Source: Nannochloris sp. 'desiccata' (lineage: Eukaryota > Chlorophyta > Trebouxiophyceae > Chlorellales > Chlorellaceae). Taken from it: a DNA stretch of 64,000 nucleotides. Location: the NCBI GenBank assembly GCA_019044685.2, contig JAGTXX020000016.1:62001-126000 (forward strand), given 5' to 3'. The notes under the pieces are model-generated. The model had not been told where the DNA came from and did no database searches. It saw only the letters and a list, made by a program, of their open reading frames with translations. Below are positions 1 to 10,631 of this stretch, in pieces. Position 1 is the stretch's first letter. Every line of letters starts with the position of its first letter. The position numbers and the translations under genes are program-made.

Positions 1-1412
1 AATGAATCTAGCAGTACCGGCACCGTGGCCACGAAAATTTGAAGAGTCTCTTGGGGAGCATGCCATCCATAATGATAGCTTAATAAATGTAAACCTGCCG
101 TCCATCCTTCTTCAGAATGATATCCAAGTAGTATATCAGTCACTAGAATAATTATAAAGGCCTTTGCTGTATCTGACAGACCAGTAAACACACGGCCGAC
201 AGTTCTGAATAAAATTGCTCTCTGTGAAGTGTCTTGTAGTAATAAAACAAACAACGCAGCACCAGAGCACGAGTCAGATACGACATTCACTAGACTTTGC
301 CGGTTATACGCCTTCATATTATCTGCAAAGTGGACAGCTTCAACACGCAAATGAGCTAGCATCGCTTCATCTGACAATGGGGGTGCTTGTCCAAGGGAAG
401 CTTCCAATCTCAATCGAACCTCTTCACGGTGCATTGCTTCCGCTCCAGCCACTTTCTGCTCATCAGATAAAGCAAATGCAGCTGGATTTAAATTTTCAGC
501 GTAATCCCACAACGGCTTTGCGATCAGATTGCTAACTAAAAATCCAAGTGTTAATGGAATGCCAAATAGTATCGCTGCATAACGTAATGCTTCTCTAGAT
601 TCGTACTGATTCGTAATTGCTTCTACAAAAACACGTTCTTCTGCTTCTTTTTCTCCTATAGCTAATCGATTATAAATACCAGTCACATCAACAATAGGGC
701 GCAAGTATTCATCTCGAACCTTGGTTCGACGACCACGCCGTGCTCTACGTCGTTCAATAACTTGTTCTCTGAGTTCAGCTGCTTCGGAGTCATCGTCTAG
801 ATCTGCAACTGCAGGGGTGCCTTCCCATGCATCCCAGTCTTCTTTGACTCCGCCTGACCAGTCGGTAAAAGAAGAACGAGACGAGGTCGATGGAGCATTG
901 GCGTTTGTGTTGTTGCTCCCATTTGGTGGTGGTGATTGGCCAGATGAAGCAAAAGAAGAAGCATTAAGGCCTGTAACATTACTGATATTAAATGATGGTG
1001 TCGCAGATGATGTTCCTGCTCTATCTCCTTGGGAATTAGACCTAATGCTGCTGCTAGTCTCTCCACCACCTTCAGCAAAATAGTCTTCAAGATCCATGAC
1101 ACTATCTCCAGGATTAACCTGCATTCCAGACCCTCCAGGGAGTGATGGATCAACACCCAGCCATTTACGTAGGTTTTCAAATGCATCAGTCATGTCTGTT
1201 TTATCATTATTGCTGTCATCTGGGTCTTGAGAAGTTGAACTGCGGCAAATAATGCTGCGTTGGTTGTCGTAGATGTGGGGATGCCGTATTCTGCGAGGAT
1301 GGCCTAAGATTGGTGAGCTAGTAGATTTAAGATGCGAATACACATGTTGTTGTGCACTGCATCGGAGTAGGAGGGAGCGAGAGGGGGCGCTTGTGCTTGC
1401 GGCAGCGTTCAT
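1..1412 (-). CDS. CemA/PxcA-family chloroplast envelope protein (DLDG1-like), 3' end outside window
   Basis: One open frame runs from an ATG at 1412 to the window edge, about 470 codons without an intron. The first ~60 residues (MNAAASTSAPSRSLLLRC...) are rich in Ser, Ala and Arg and poor in acids, as in a chloroplast transit peptide. A variable Ser/Gly/Asn-rich stretch follows, then a membrane segment near residue 280 (ALRYAAILFGIPLTLGFLV). The last visible part (residues ~405-470) carries the signature SDTAKAFIIILVTDILLGYHS and a following FVATVPVLLDS, which match the CemA/PxcA domain. Nuclear homologues in plants (DLDG1) sit in the plastid envelope and affect proton flux and the light-induced pH balance of the stroma; that role here is inferred from family. 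A shorter start at 1193 is possible but would lose the transit peptide. It is divergent from the DUF1997 gene. Confidence 0.8.
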   Translation of the reverse strand, partial: MNAAASTSAPSRSLLLRCSAQQHVYSHLKSTSSPILGHPRRIRHPHIYDNQRSIICRSSTSQDPDDSNNDKTDMTDAFENLRKWLGVDPSLPGGSGMQVNPGDSVMDLEDYFAEGGGETSSSIRSNSQGDRAGTSSATPSFNISNVTGLNASSFASSGQSPPPNGSNNTNANAPSTSSRSSFTDWSGGVKEDWDAWEGTPAVADLDDDSEAAELREQVIERRRARRGRRTKVRDEYLRPIVDVTGIYNRLAIGEKEAEERVFVEAITNQYESREALRYAAILFGIPLTLGFLVSNLIAKPLWDYAENLNPAAFALSDEQKVAGAEAMHREEVRLRLEASLGQAPPLSDEAMLAHLRVEAVHFADNMKAYNRQSLVNVVSDSCSGAALFVLLLQDTSQRAILFRTVGRVFTGLSDTAKAFIIILVTDILLGYHSEEGWTAGLHLLSYHYGWHAPQETLQIFVATVPVLLDS

Positions 1413-1834
1413 CCTGTCTGAGACAAAAGTGGAGAGCGTGCAGGGAAGGTGTGCACCAAGCAGCATCCCTCGCATTGTATGTTGGCTATATTTAGATAAA
1501 TTTCAAGCACTAAGAAAGAGCAATTTGATTTAGGTGCGTAGCATCAGGTAATAGTTAACCCCTCCAATATTCATCGATTACAAATCATGTGGCAATAGCG
1601 GTATTATGAATATCCGGCAAAGAAGACTTGCATCCCATATGGCAGAACTATTATTAAAGATACCTCTGCCACATTATTATAATTACCGGTATTTGAAGGG
1701 CATGTGCGACTTGAAGAAACAGAGAACAGAAGCTCTTTGAAGATCACAGGATAAAGCTCTATAGAGGGCAACGTAGTAGCTCATTTTAAATTTTAAGGAA
1801 GCCTGGGGTCGCACAGCTGTATTGCACCCCTCCA
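1413..1834. other. Intergenic, shared 5' region of two divergent plastid-protein genes
   Basis: This 422-bp stretch separates two oppositely oriented ATGs. I see no further gene. It should hold both promoters, but I cannot point to a clear TATA box or other element. Confidence 0.5.
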
Positions 1835-2759
1835 ATGGCGCTTGCAGCGCCAAAATGTTCGCACATTGTGCTTCCAAGTCTCGGACATGTGAGGAGAGAA
1901 TCGCAGCGCAAGCAATTGAGAGAGCGTCGACAACTTTGCAGATCAACTCCCACGTCAGAACACTCGTTGGCAACGCGCAGTTCTTCAGAAGAAAATCATG
2001 CCCATGCTGATAATACCCCAACAGCCGTTGTTTCTCTCAACTCCAATAAACGTTTAGCTGTTCTCAAGGCTTCGAAGAGTGCTTTTCTTCCAGTTAAACA
2101 ACTACAAAAGCCATTAGGTATGTTTTCTAATAAAAAATTACAGAGTTAGCTGTAATTAATCCAAGTAAATAGCTCAATAAACTAAAAATTACAGTGCCGC
2201 CACGCCACTGACAAATTAAATCAATTTCCTCTTCTTTGCAGCTGATTATATGACCTTACCTGCGAGCCAATACTCAGTCCTAGACGCCAAACGCATTGAG
2301 CGACTCGATGCAGATACATTCAAATGCTACGTAGGAGGTCTTCATTTTTTAAATTTCCACGTAGAGCCTGTTTTGACTTTATCAGTCATCGTTGGTGATC
2401 ACGGCCCAACTGTAAAACTACTTTCTACTGAACTTCAGGGCTCAAAAGCCATAGTTGAAGTAAATAGAAAGTTTACTGCAACCATGACAAATGTTGTACG
2501 ATGGGAAAATTTTGAAAACAGTGAGATGAATGGCAATGGTGACAAGCAAATTAGAAGTGATGTTGAAATTCAAGTCACATTGGAAGTGCCAGGTTGGTTT
2601 GTTTTGCCAATTAAAGTAATAGAGAAATCTGGGTGTGCTGTGATGCAACGTGTGTTGAATACAGCAGTACCAAGGTTTTTGCAGCAATTAGAAGCAGATT
2701 ATCAGCAGTGGGCTTCAGGGGCAGAAGAAAGAATAAGCAGCGGTGAATTGTTGCCGTAG
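1835..2759 (+). CDS. DUF1997 family protein, plastid-targeted
   Basis: Two exons, 1835-2117 and 2242-2759, joined over a 124-nt intron (GTATGT...TTTGCAG, phase 1), give 266 aa. Exon 1 encodes a basic, Ser-rich N-terminus typical of a plastid transit peptide. From residue ~95 the protein matches DUF1997: YMTLPASQYSVLDAKRIERL, a central PVLTLSVIV strand, LEVPGWFVLPIKVIEKSG, then a C-terminal LNTAVPRFLQQLEADYQQWA. The family is found in cyanobacteria, algae and plants; its function is not established. A TGTAA motif lies at 2876-2880. The start is the first ATG in frame with a plausible transit peptide. Confidence 0.8.
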
Positions 2760-3055
2760 AGTCGTCGTTCAGGCGTCTGTTTGAAAATGGAATAAATTTA
2801 ATGAAACGTAATGGAAAATTGAAAGAAGGTATTAACCCAGTTCATTTCAATATCAATAAACCCAAGTTTGAACTTTGTAAGTAATTCCTAAATGCAGCTG
2901 AGGAGGATGCAGGACGCCGCCACTGTGCAGGTTACTAAGGAAGGACAAATTGGCGTGCTTAATAGGTGCGCACGCTTAAATCATTGGATACTTTAATCTG
3001 GTTACCTCTGAGCTACGCACTATTCATTCCTCAGGAGGTGGCAGACTACGAGGCA

Positions 3056-3779
3056 ATGAAGGGAGCAACTGTGAGCTCTAAATCATTCTGCTTCTTGATC
3101 CAAACTGCACCACGTCCACTTTTTGCCACTAGGAGCCACTCTGGTCGACCAATTCTAACTAATAAACTCCGTGTCCATCACAATAGAGCATTAAATTGCG
3201 CTAGAAGAACGCGATCGCACGCAACAAGAGTGGTAAGTGAAATCAAATGCGTATTTTCAGCCTAGACCCTACAGAACACTGTATCTAACTGATCCCTTTA
3301 CGTGCCAGATGGCATATGGCACAAGTAATCCAGCAGCAACAGGCCGGCATGCTGTTCTTCACGATTTCTGTATGTGCATTCCGTATGGATTAATTGTTGC
3401 CGCTGGCGGGCTCCTTTCTGCAACCTGGACTGGCCTCCCAGGTCTATATATCGCAGCTGCTGGAATAGCAGAAGTAATACTATCTACAAAGAGCCTAAAA
3501 GCGTGGAAAAATGGCCAATCTTCTAGTTTATTTACTGTATTTCAAGCTGCAATTGCCACTGGCATAGCTTGGACAGCGTGGAATGCCTTCCGCCAAGGAA
3601 TTAGTAAATGGGCAACTGGGTCCCTGCTAGGATTGAGTGCTAGTGCAGCTTTATTCTTTATTTATAACGTAGCAGCTGGCGGAAATCCACCGAGAGAAGA
3701 GAAAGCGGAGGAGGGGGATGGTGGTGATATTGCCGGTGGCGGAAGAAGTGACGCTGCGATAGGAATCAAAGATGAATAA
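3056..3779 (+). CDS. TMEM14/FAX-family plastid membrane protein
   Basis: Model: exons 3056-3232 and 3261-3779 joined across a 28-nt intron (GTAAGT...TTTTCAG, phase 0), 231 aa. Exon 1 encodes a basic, Ser/Thr/Arg-rich transit-like peptide. Exon 2 contains the Tmem_14 domain (about residues 90-190): the entry motif HDFCMCIPYGLIVAAGGLL and four hydrophobic Gly/Ala-rich helices, followed by an acidic, Gly-rich tail. Plant FAX proteins of this family export fatty acids from the plastid. Without splicing, exon 1 runs into a TAG at 3263, and exon 2 has no upstream ATG in frame before its domain, which is why the short intron is proposed. A longer intron using an unseen upstream exon is the alternative. 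TGTAA lies at 3812. Confidence 0.7.
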
Positions 3780-3998
3780 AGAAATATTCTGATAATTTCA
3801 AGTAGTTATCTTGTAATCCTTCTATTCATACTTTTATTCTGTTGTGTACTGTTTGTCTGTTTGAATCCCATTTGAAATGCCTCACCAACCACCAGGCAGC
3901 AATTTGAAAATTCAAGGCGCCACCTTGGACGCAAAATATGTTGGCTCACCCATAGCTTCCAAGCTTTCGGAGAACACTGCAGATCAATTACATAACAT

Positions 3999-4940
3999 AT
4001 GCAGGACGCGTATCCTTGGAGAACGGGTCTTCTTAGGGCTCGCGGTCTTCGTTCAGATCGCTCCCACGGTGTTTCCGGTGGCCCTTTGCCGTCTTCACCT
4101 CATGACGAGCAGCCTCTAGCTTGTCGCATATGTTGGGGTGATACTGGAGATGAAGAGGGAGGCGAGCTGGTCACACCATGCGACTGTAGCGGAACAATGG
4201 TAAGCCACATATAAGAGATTCAAAGTCTGTTGCACACTGCGCATCTCTCTCATGAATCCGCATGTTCCACTTCTAAACACCTCATGGCAATCCTAAATTT
4301 ACAGAGATATGTCCACACGACGTGCTTAACCCAATGGCAAGTTCAGCTTCGACAAAATAAGGGCGCGACAGCGTCCCGTCACTGCGATATTTGCAACAAA
4401 CCCTGGAAAGAAGAATACAAAGACCTTGCACCCTACGTAGCTCCAACTTGGAAAGAATCATTTTCCAGTACATTCCTTGCAGCACAACCTCATATCCTGA
4501 CGGCATTCAGGTGGTGGCGCATGGTTGCTCTTGCTCAAGGCGTCTTATCGGCCTTAGAGGCTGGAGCAATGGGACTGCGTCTTGGGCTCCGCTATAGATC
4601 CCTCAACATGCGTACCATTACGACTGATACTCGATATGTAGAGTCTTTAGCTCACTGGGCCCCCTTTTCAGTCTGGGCCGCAAGCACCATCCCGCCAGTG
4701 CAGCTTCCGCTATATCTAACTATGTACCTCGCTGCATCGTCTTCTCGTGCACTGCAAGGAGTAATTTTTGGTGCTGCAGGGATGTATGCTGGTGCTTTAT
4801 CTGGATTTGCGCATGGTGCTATCCATACTGTGTTACAAACTTTACATTTCTTTGGCGGAGTGACGGGAATGGTGGCACATGGGACTGAAATGGTATTTCA
4901 AGGAATTTTTAGAATATTAGGTGCTGTTGTAGGGCATTGA
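3999..4940 (+). CDS. RING-CH (MARCH-type) membrane E3 ubiquitin ligase
   Basis: Exons 3999-4199 and 4305-4940 joined at a 105-nt intron (GTAAGC...TTTACAG, phase 0) give 278 aa. The RING-CH zinc finger is split by the intron and complete after splicing: C42, C45, C61, C63, H71, C74, C94, C97, the C4HC3 order with Trp four residues after the His-Cys pair. The rest is hydrophobic, with likely membrane segments near residues 135-160 and 190-275, rich in Gly and Ala. The family transfers ubiquitin to membrane proteins. An in-frame stop at 3993 precedes the chosen ATG. The N-terminal 40 residues are low in conservation signals and the start could change if an upstream exon exists. Confidence 0.75.
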
Positions 4941-5032
4941 ATACTGATTTTGTATATAAATTTTAATTTCAGATGCGAATATAGTAATTTTATCTGCGCT
5001 CTTGTATTTTTACAATTACAACACTTTCTTTG

Positions 5033-5829
5033 TTATACCAGCAATCTCAAAAACCGGCAGACCAATCGGTTGGTTTTCTTTCTTTTAATTTTCTTTGTTT
5101 CGCTGTTTACTGCGACATTCTCACTTTCACTTTCAATGTAAGCATCTCCGTTCATGATATATTCGTCTTCGCTAATTGTCGCATACCCAGTGATTTGCAT
5201 CTGTAAAAGCTTTGACAAGCGGTAGCTGTATGCCTGTGAGAAAGTCTTCGATATCTGCTTGGCCACACTTCAAGGTACATGGAGATAATAGGATACAATT
5301 CATCGGCGTGTATTTCAATGCAGCTTTTACCGTCTAAAAGTTCTAGCTCAGTGCCGTTTAACTGATCCCTTTCTTCTAGAATCCCAAGGTACAAGTTTTT
5401 GAGCTCGCCAAGCTTGCAAGGGTCGGTAAAATATTTAAATTTATATGGTGCAGATTCGCTACATTGTCCTAGAGCTTTCTCTGTCATGAGTAAGAACACT
5501 ATTTTTATAAAATAACGGGTTTTGGGTCCAATTGCTGTATTGTTGCAAGTGCGTCAGGGTTGGCCAGCGTTGGAAAGGGCTCACCGTCAGCATCCTTGTT
5601 TGGATCAGAATCGAATAGAAATAAATAATAAACTCAGATTCTTAGGAATCATGAGCAAAGGAACATTTTCCTTGATGTCAGACAGTGCCTTTTGTCCATG
5701 CTCGCCGTCTGAGCGTAAGCTGAAGATATCAATATTTGGGTTGAAATAGGCACCATTGTCTTTGAGACATTTGAGATATTTTTTGACCTTTTTTGGTGAT
5801 CGGTATCCGACCCATTTCGAGACGCCCTT
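5033..5829 (-). pseudogene. SET-domain-like gene, 5' end unresolved, truncated or degenerate
   Basis: On the minus strand, three open segments can be spliced in frame: 5829-5634, 5534-5269 (GTTTAT...ATACAG intron, 100 nt) and 5233-5033 (35-nt intron, GTGTGG...TCACAG). The first reads KKYLKCLKDNGAYFNP and, further on, ALSDIKENVPLLMIPKNL, the layout of the N-terminal part of SETD3/Rubisco-LSMT-type SET proteins (a WLxxNGA start, an xAxxDIxxxxxLxxIPxxL strand pair). The later segments keep a plausible helix but I see no NHS motif or post-SET region, and no in-frame ATG begins the first segment. It may be a divergent methyltransferase-like protein or a decayed gene. It converges with the RING-CH gene, leaving 92 bp. 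Confidence 0.4.
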
Positions 5830-5998
5830 CTAATGGTTGATAGAGTTTTGACTGCAAATAAACATTAAATAAAATGTTTAACAAACTCGTGAATTTTGAA
5901 CCGTAACAACTGCGGAGTCTTTCTTCTCAAATTAAACGCCCAGAACACCTGCCGAGCATTTAAATAAATGATACGGATCTGAAACACGAACATATTGG

Positions 5999-6466
5999 TT
6001 GCAGCAGGACGCAGCAATGCTGCAGGGATCGCTGTCATCCGCCGCAATTTCTTTTCCATCCCGTTGCCTTGGCAATTCCTTGATTCGTTGCTCACAGCCC
6101 GTTAGAATGTCAGCTGCATCATCATCATTGCAACCGAGAACGTGTCGCAAATGTAAGCAACCTTTCGATCCAGCTACAAACAACGATAGGGCATGCCAAT
6201 ATCACTCGGCAATATTCACCGGCGGTGAAATCTCAAAGGTGAGAAATAAATAAATTCTGCTCTAATATCACTTTCATTTATACATCTATTTCTCAACGCT
6301 GCAGGCTATCGGATTTTGTAGAGCTAGTGCTGCGCCGGAAGATCAATTAATCTCTGTATTTGGTAGAACAGGTTTGCTACGTTTTTGGGATTGCTGTGGA
6401 GCTGAAGATGAGAATGCACCTGGCTGTTGTTATGGCCGGCATTTGACTTATGATGACCCAGAATAG
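5999..6466 (+). CDS. Small CHORD-like zinc-binding protein
   Basis: Exons 5999-6238 and 6305-6466, joined across a 66-nt intron (GTGAGA...GCTGCAG, phase 0), give 133 aa. The N-terminal ~50 residues are Ser/Arg-rich and may be a plastid or mitochondrial presequence, or the start may be the ATG at 6107. The core has CRKCKQPFDPATNND, ACQYH, then GLLRFWDCCG and APGCCYGRH, a Cys/His spacing reminiscent of CHORD zinc modules (CxxC...CxYH...WxCC...CxxGxH). No specific function can be assigned. The first exon overlaps the antisense upstream region of the SET-like gene. Confidence 0.65.
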
Positions 6467-6875
6467 AGATTGATTTTATTTTCTTTGTATTTATAGACTT
6501 TTATAAATCAGATTATTGATGGGTATTTTGAGAGCAGTTGAGGTGGGCGGGGGGCGGGCGGGGAGGAGAAGAAGTGGTGAGAAGAGAGTTTATGTATGCC
6601 CGCCTGGACATTTACAAGGCCTCTGGTCAGTGTATACTAGTTAAAACCATTTTTAATAATAGGCTAGAGTTGAAGATTCACTAAAAGTGAACAATCTGTA
6701 GTGCAAATTAAGTTCCGGGTTGCGGACAAATGATGAAAAATCATTCGTCCCCGGGAAAAGGGCTCGAATTTCGGAGGGTCTTCCACCATGCTTGCTTCAA
6801 GATCAGTGGCTCTCCCATCCCTGTCTTCCTCCAATTTTCTCTAATCTTCACATCCAAAATCTAATCTTCGGAAAA
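6467..6875. other. Intergenic, upstream of ferredoxin
   Basis: No gene seen in 409 bp. There is a G-rich run at 6542-6571 and pyrimidine-rich leader sequence just before the ferredoxin ATG. Confidence 0.45.
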
Positions 6876-7638
<763 letters not shown>

Positions 7639-7920
7639 GCACATAATCTAAGCAAAAACTGGGGATCAATGAGGAGGAATGAAATGACTTTTTTTTGATA
7701 TTGAATTTTTACCTCTATTGGCCGTCAGCTTAGATAGCTTATGTTTCAAGGACTCTTGTGCGAGTATATAATTTGTGAGCTCACCTTATCTACCTATGAT
7801 TTTTCTGATGTCAAAGCTCTAATTGTAAGCAGTGATATCAACAATAGACGATTTCACAAGCATAGTAATACAGAATAATAATTCACAGAAAACGTTTACA
7901 GAATTTCCCTTCCCTTTTTT

Positions 7921-8715
7921 CTATTCAACATTCATGGGTTGTGGAGCTCCTTCTTCAACAAACGACCCTTCTTCTGTTCCTTCTTGTTCTAACCCTTGAT
8001 GCACTTGTTCTATAAGATGCAAAATCGATGCAAATTGTGACTTTCTTCTCCCCATCGAAACTTCCAACGCTGCACCTTGTTGATCTAAATCCGCAATCTC
8101 TTTTTCTACTGCTGCCATCTCTGCTCTAGTTGCAGACCTTGCAGGGACCTTCACTACTCGCTCCTTCACAGCTTCGTACTGTTGCTGTCTTCCCAGTTCT
8201 TCTCTCGCTTCCTCCAGCTGTAATTTTCTATTAGAAATATCTTGTTCAGTTTGATCTATCGCTGCATGAAGTTGTTTCTGTTTCTGTTGATAAAGGTGCT
8301 GCTCACGCTGGAAGGCAGATGCCGCAGCTTCTAATCGACGCATATGTGTCTGAATGGCGTATACATCAGCTAATAATTCGTCATGAAAGCGAGCAGCGTC
8401 TTCACCACGGCCTTCTCTTACTGCTTCACTAAACTCGGTATACCTGTGGAAAAAGAGCAAATTTTCAACTTAGAATGGTGTTCGCATCTAAGTTTTAATT
8501 ACCTAACGTACATTTGATGATATCTGGTGCATAGATAATCGTGCTTCAATTATATTGGGACTTAATTTGAATAGTAAAGCTCACCTTTTAACTAGTTTTT
8601 TGAAAGGCGGCACGACTGCTGCAGATGTGGCCACAGTCTGAGTGAGGAAGCGTTTGCGGATAATCGCCTCCTCTTCTGTCAATGATATACTTGATCCTCC
8701 CATTTTAGATGACAT
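7921..8715 (-). CDS. THOC7: THO complex subunit 7
   Basis: Exons 8715-8585 and 8443-7921 (141-nt intron, GTGAGC...TCCACAG, phase 2) give 217 aa. The N-terminus contains the THOC7/Mft1 pattern EEEAIIRKRFLTQTV and PFKKLVKRYTEF; the rest is a long coiled coil with the family block YEAVKERVVKVPARSAT and a C-terminal RRKSQFASILHLI. THO couples transcription elongation to mRNA packaging and export in the nucleus. It is head-to-head with the Topors-like gene, the two ATGs being 306 bp apart, so they may share a promoter. TGTAA (minus strand) lies at 7900-7896. Confidence 0.8.
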
Positions 8716-9021
8716 AATATCCGGAAGTAGGGCTTCTTGGTAGTTTCTCTTTAATATTTTGTGATCAATGATTTTGAAGGTTGGTTTGGGCAGAACTGAT
8801 ATTTGGACTGTTAAGTGACAATGCTAAACTATAGCAAGAACCCACAAAATAATAAATTGTGAAAGCATCTCCTTTGGAGGGCTGGTTTTTAAACAAATAT
8901 TTCGTGGGAACTTAAACCGAAACCCCGGCCTAAAACGGTCTTTTTCGAACAACAAATCGATTTCAATTTCTATAAATCATAAATTAACATCTTATACACA
9001 CGATTATGTCAGTGGGAAATT

Positions 9022-9941
9022 ATGGAATCGATTGGCACTTGTCCAATTTGTCTAACAGACATCTCCGCCGCTGACGAAGCTTTCATTGAACCCTGCCTGC
9101 ATCATTTTTGCTTCCGGGTAAGTCCCCTCGATCCAGAGTAATTTTCAACACTATAATCTGCTAAATTTACCGTTATTACCGATATCTACAGTGTCTCCAA
9201 GCTTGGGTTAGAACTCAACAAAATCAAGCATCTCCCGTCACCTGCCCCGTCTGCAAGACCCCTTTTAATAGCATCATCTATGATTGCCACGATGTTGCAT
9301 ACAGGTAAGTATTATAGCTTCATACATAATACCCATAGGCACAATTCAGTAGTTGCATGCTCTTTAACCATCCGTTTCTTCGCTATAGGGTTTGGAGTAT
9401 TGACGATGCACCTACCTCTACTGGGAAGCATCTTGATAACAGATTCGGGCTTACCTCTGAGCAAAGAAGACGTAGATCACGTTATTCAGCACCTTGTAAC
9501 CAGGTTGAGGAGGAGCAAGTATCTGCTGTAGAAAAAGGAAATACCCTAGAAAGCAGGCATTTTGAAGAAGTCTTTGTGACCTTGAAGGCACTGAGTCGGC
9601 CAGCAGTTGCTCAGTGGCTGATAAGGGAGCTACAGGCGCTGTTACTTCAAGAAGATGTCGATTTACTAGCTCACCACATTGTAGGCAACTTAAAGCATGG
9701 GATTGAAGCCTCGGTTCTAGAAAAGAAACGTCTTAAAAAGCTAAGACCAGGTCGGTTAGAAGGTGATAAAGCTGTCGAGGTTGTCGCTGCTGCCATGGTG
9801 CCATATTTCCCAGAGTATGGAAAGAAATTAGGCCAAGAGTTTGTTGAATTTATAATTTCAGGGTTGAATATAGATGCCCACGATGCAGTTGTATTCAGAA
9901 TAAAAGAAGAAGAAGCAGAAGAAGAAGAAGGTATAGGATAG
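9022..9941 (+). CDS. Topors-like RING-finger E3 ligase
   Basis: Exons 9022-9117, 9192-9304 and 9389-9941 (introns 74 and 84 nt, both GTAAGT) give 253 aa. Residues 1-60 form a C3HC4 RING: CPICLT, a CLHHFC pair split across the first intron, then CPVCKTPF and the IIYD continuation typical of Topors. Downstream there is the conserved WLIRELQALLLQEDVDLLAHH helix region found in Topors and plant relatives, and an acidic tail. Topors proteins act as ubiquitin (and in animals SUMO) ligases in the nucleus. An out-of-frame ATG at 9006 precedes the chosen start. Confidence 0.75.
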
Positions 9942-9995
9942 TCAAGCTGAGAATTTTCAAAATGTAAAATTAAAGGAAACTATGTAATTATCGAT

Positions 9996-10235
9996 CTAGC
10001 TACCAGACAGCCCCGAGCGTTTAATTCTACGCTCAGGTGATTTCACCGTTTCTTTAGACTCTCTTTTTGATTCATGCATTAACCTGTTTAAAATTCCGCG
10101 ATGCTTTTTCTGCTGTGGAGTCGCCTCTGCCGCAGCTGCAGAAATACTGTAGTAATTCCACCATGTTGTAGTAACGAAAACGTGGTTTAGATTTGTATAA
10201 CTGATCTTACAATGGTTTTTAATGTAGTAACGCTT
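9996..10235 (-). CDS. Possible terminal exon of a small basic protein
   Basis: A minus-strand frame is open for 80 codons and ends at a TAG (9998-9996). It reads, in part, TTTWWNYYSISAAAEATPQQ and then a basic tail with KKHRGILNRLMHESKRES. Composition looks coding, and candidate acceptor sites (ACTACAG at 10158-10152, TTCTGCAG just after) could begin an exon. I find no ATG or upstream exon that completes it, so it is a weak call. Confidence 0.3.
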   Translation of the reverse strand, partial: KRYYIKNHCKISYTNLNHVFVTTTWWNYYSISAAAAEATPQQKKHRGILNRLMHESKRESKETVKSPERRIKRSGLSGS

Positions 10236-10631
10236 TTAGTAAGTCAGGGTGATTGACACTAGTGTGATGGATTTAATGTGTGGCCGTCTGGAGCCAAAAC
10301 CCAAAGGTAGGAGGAGAAATTTTTGTCCAGATAGACTGTATAAAGAGAGAGGAGAAACAGGGAATTCTGGACCTATACCTATACAGCCGAGCGAATGAAT
10401 TTTCTTACACCATTTGCTACTTTGGCCACGTAAACCTATACAGCCGAAATAGAGTTTGTTCCAGTGGCGAGGATGAATTGCCGCCGGGAACATAGCAAAA
10501 CTGCTTTTCAATTTAAAGAGTTTCTCTGCAAATTCCAGTAGCCAAATAAAAATCAAATAAATCTAATCAAACCCATTTAACTTCCCTTTACTCAGTTAAA
10601 TTTAATACCGTGATCACTTGACGCAAATGAA
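10236..10631. other. Intergenic, upstream of type-I membrane protein gene
   Basis: No convincing gene. A 12-nt motif, cctatacagccg, occurs twice (about 10377 and 10435), separated by 46 bp; its meaning is unknown. Confidence 0.35.
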
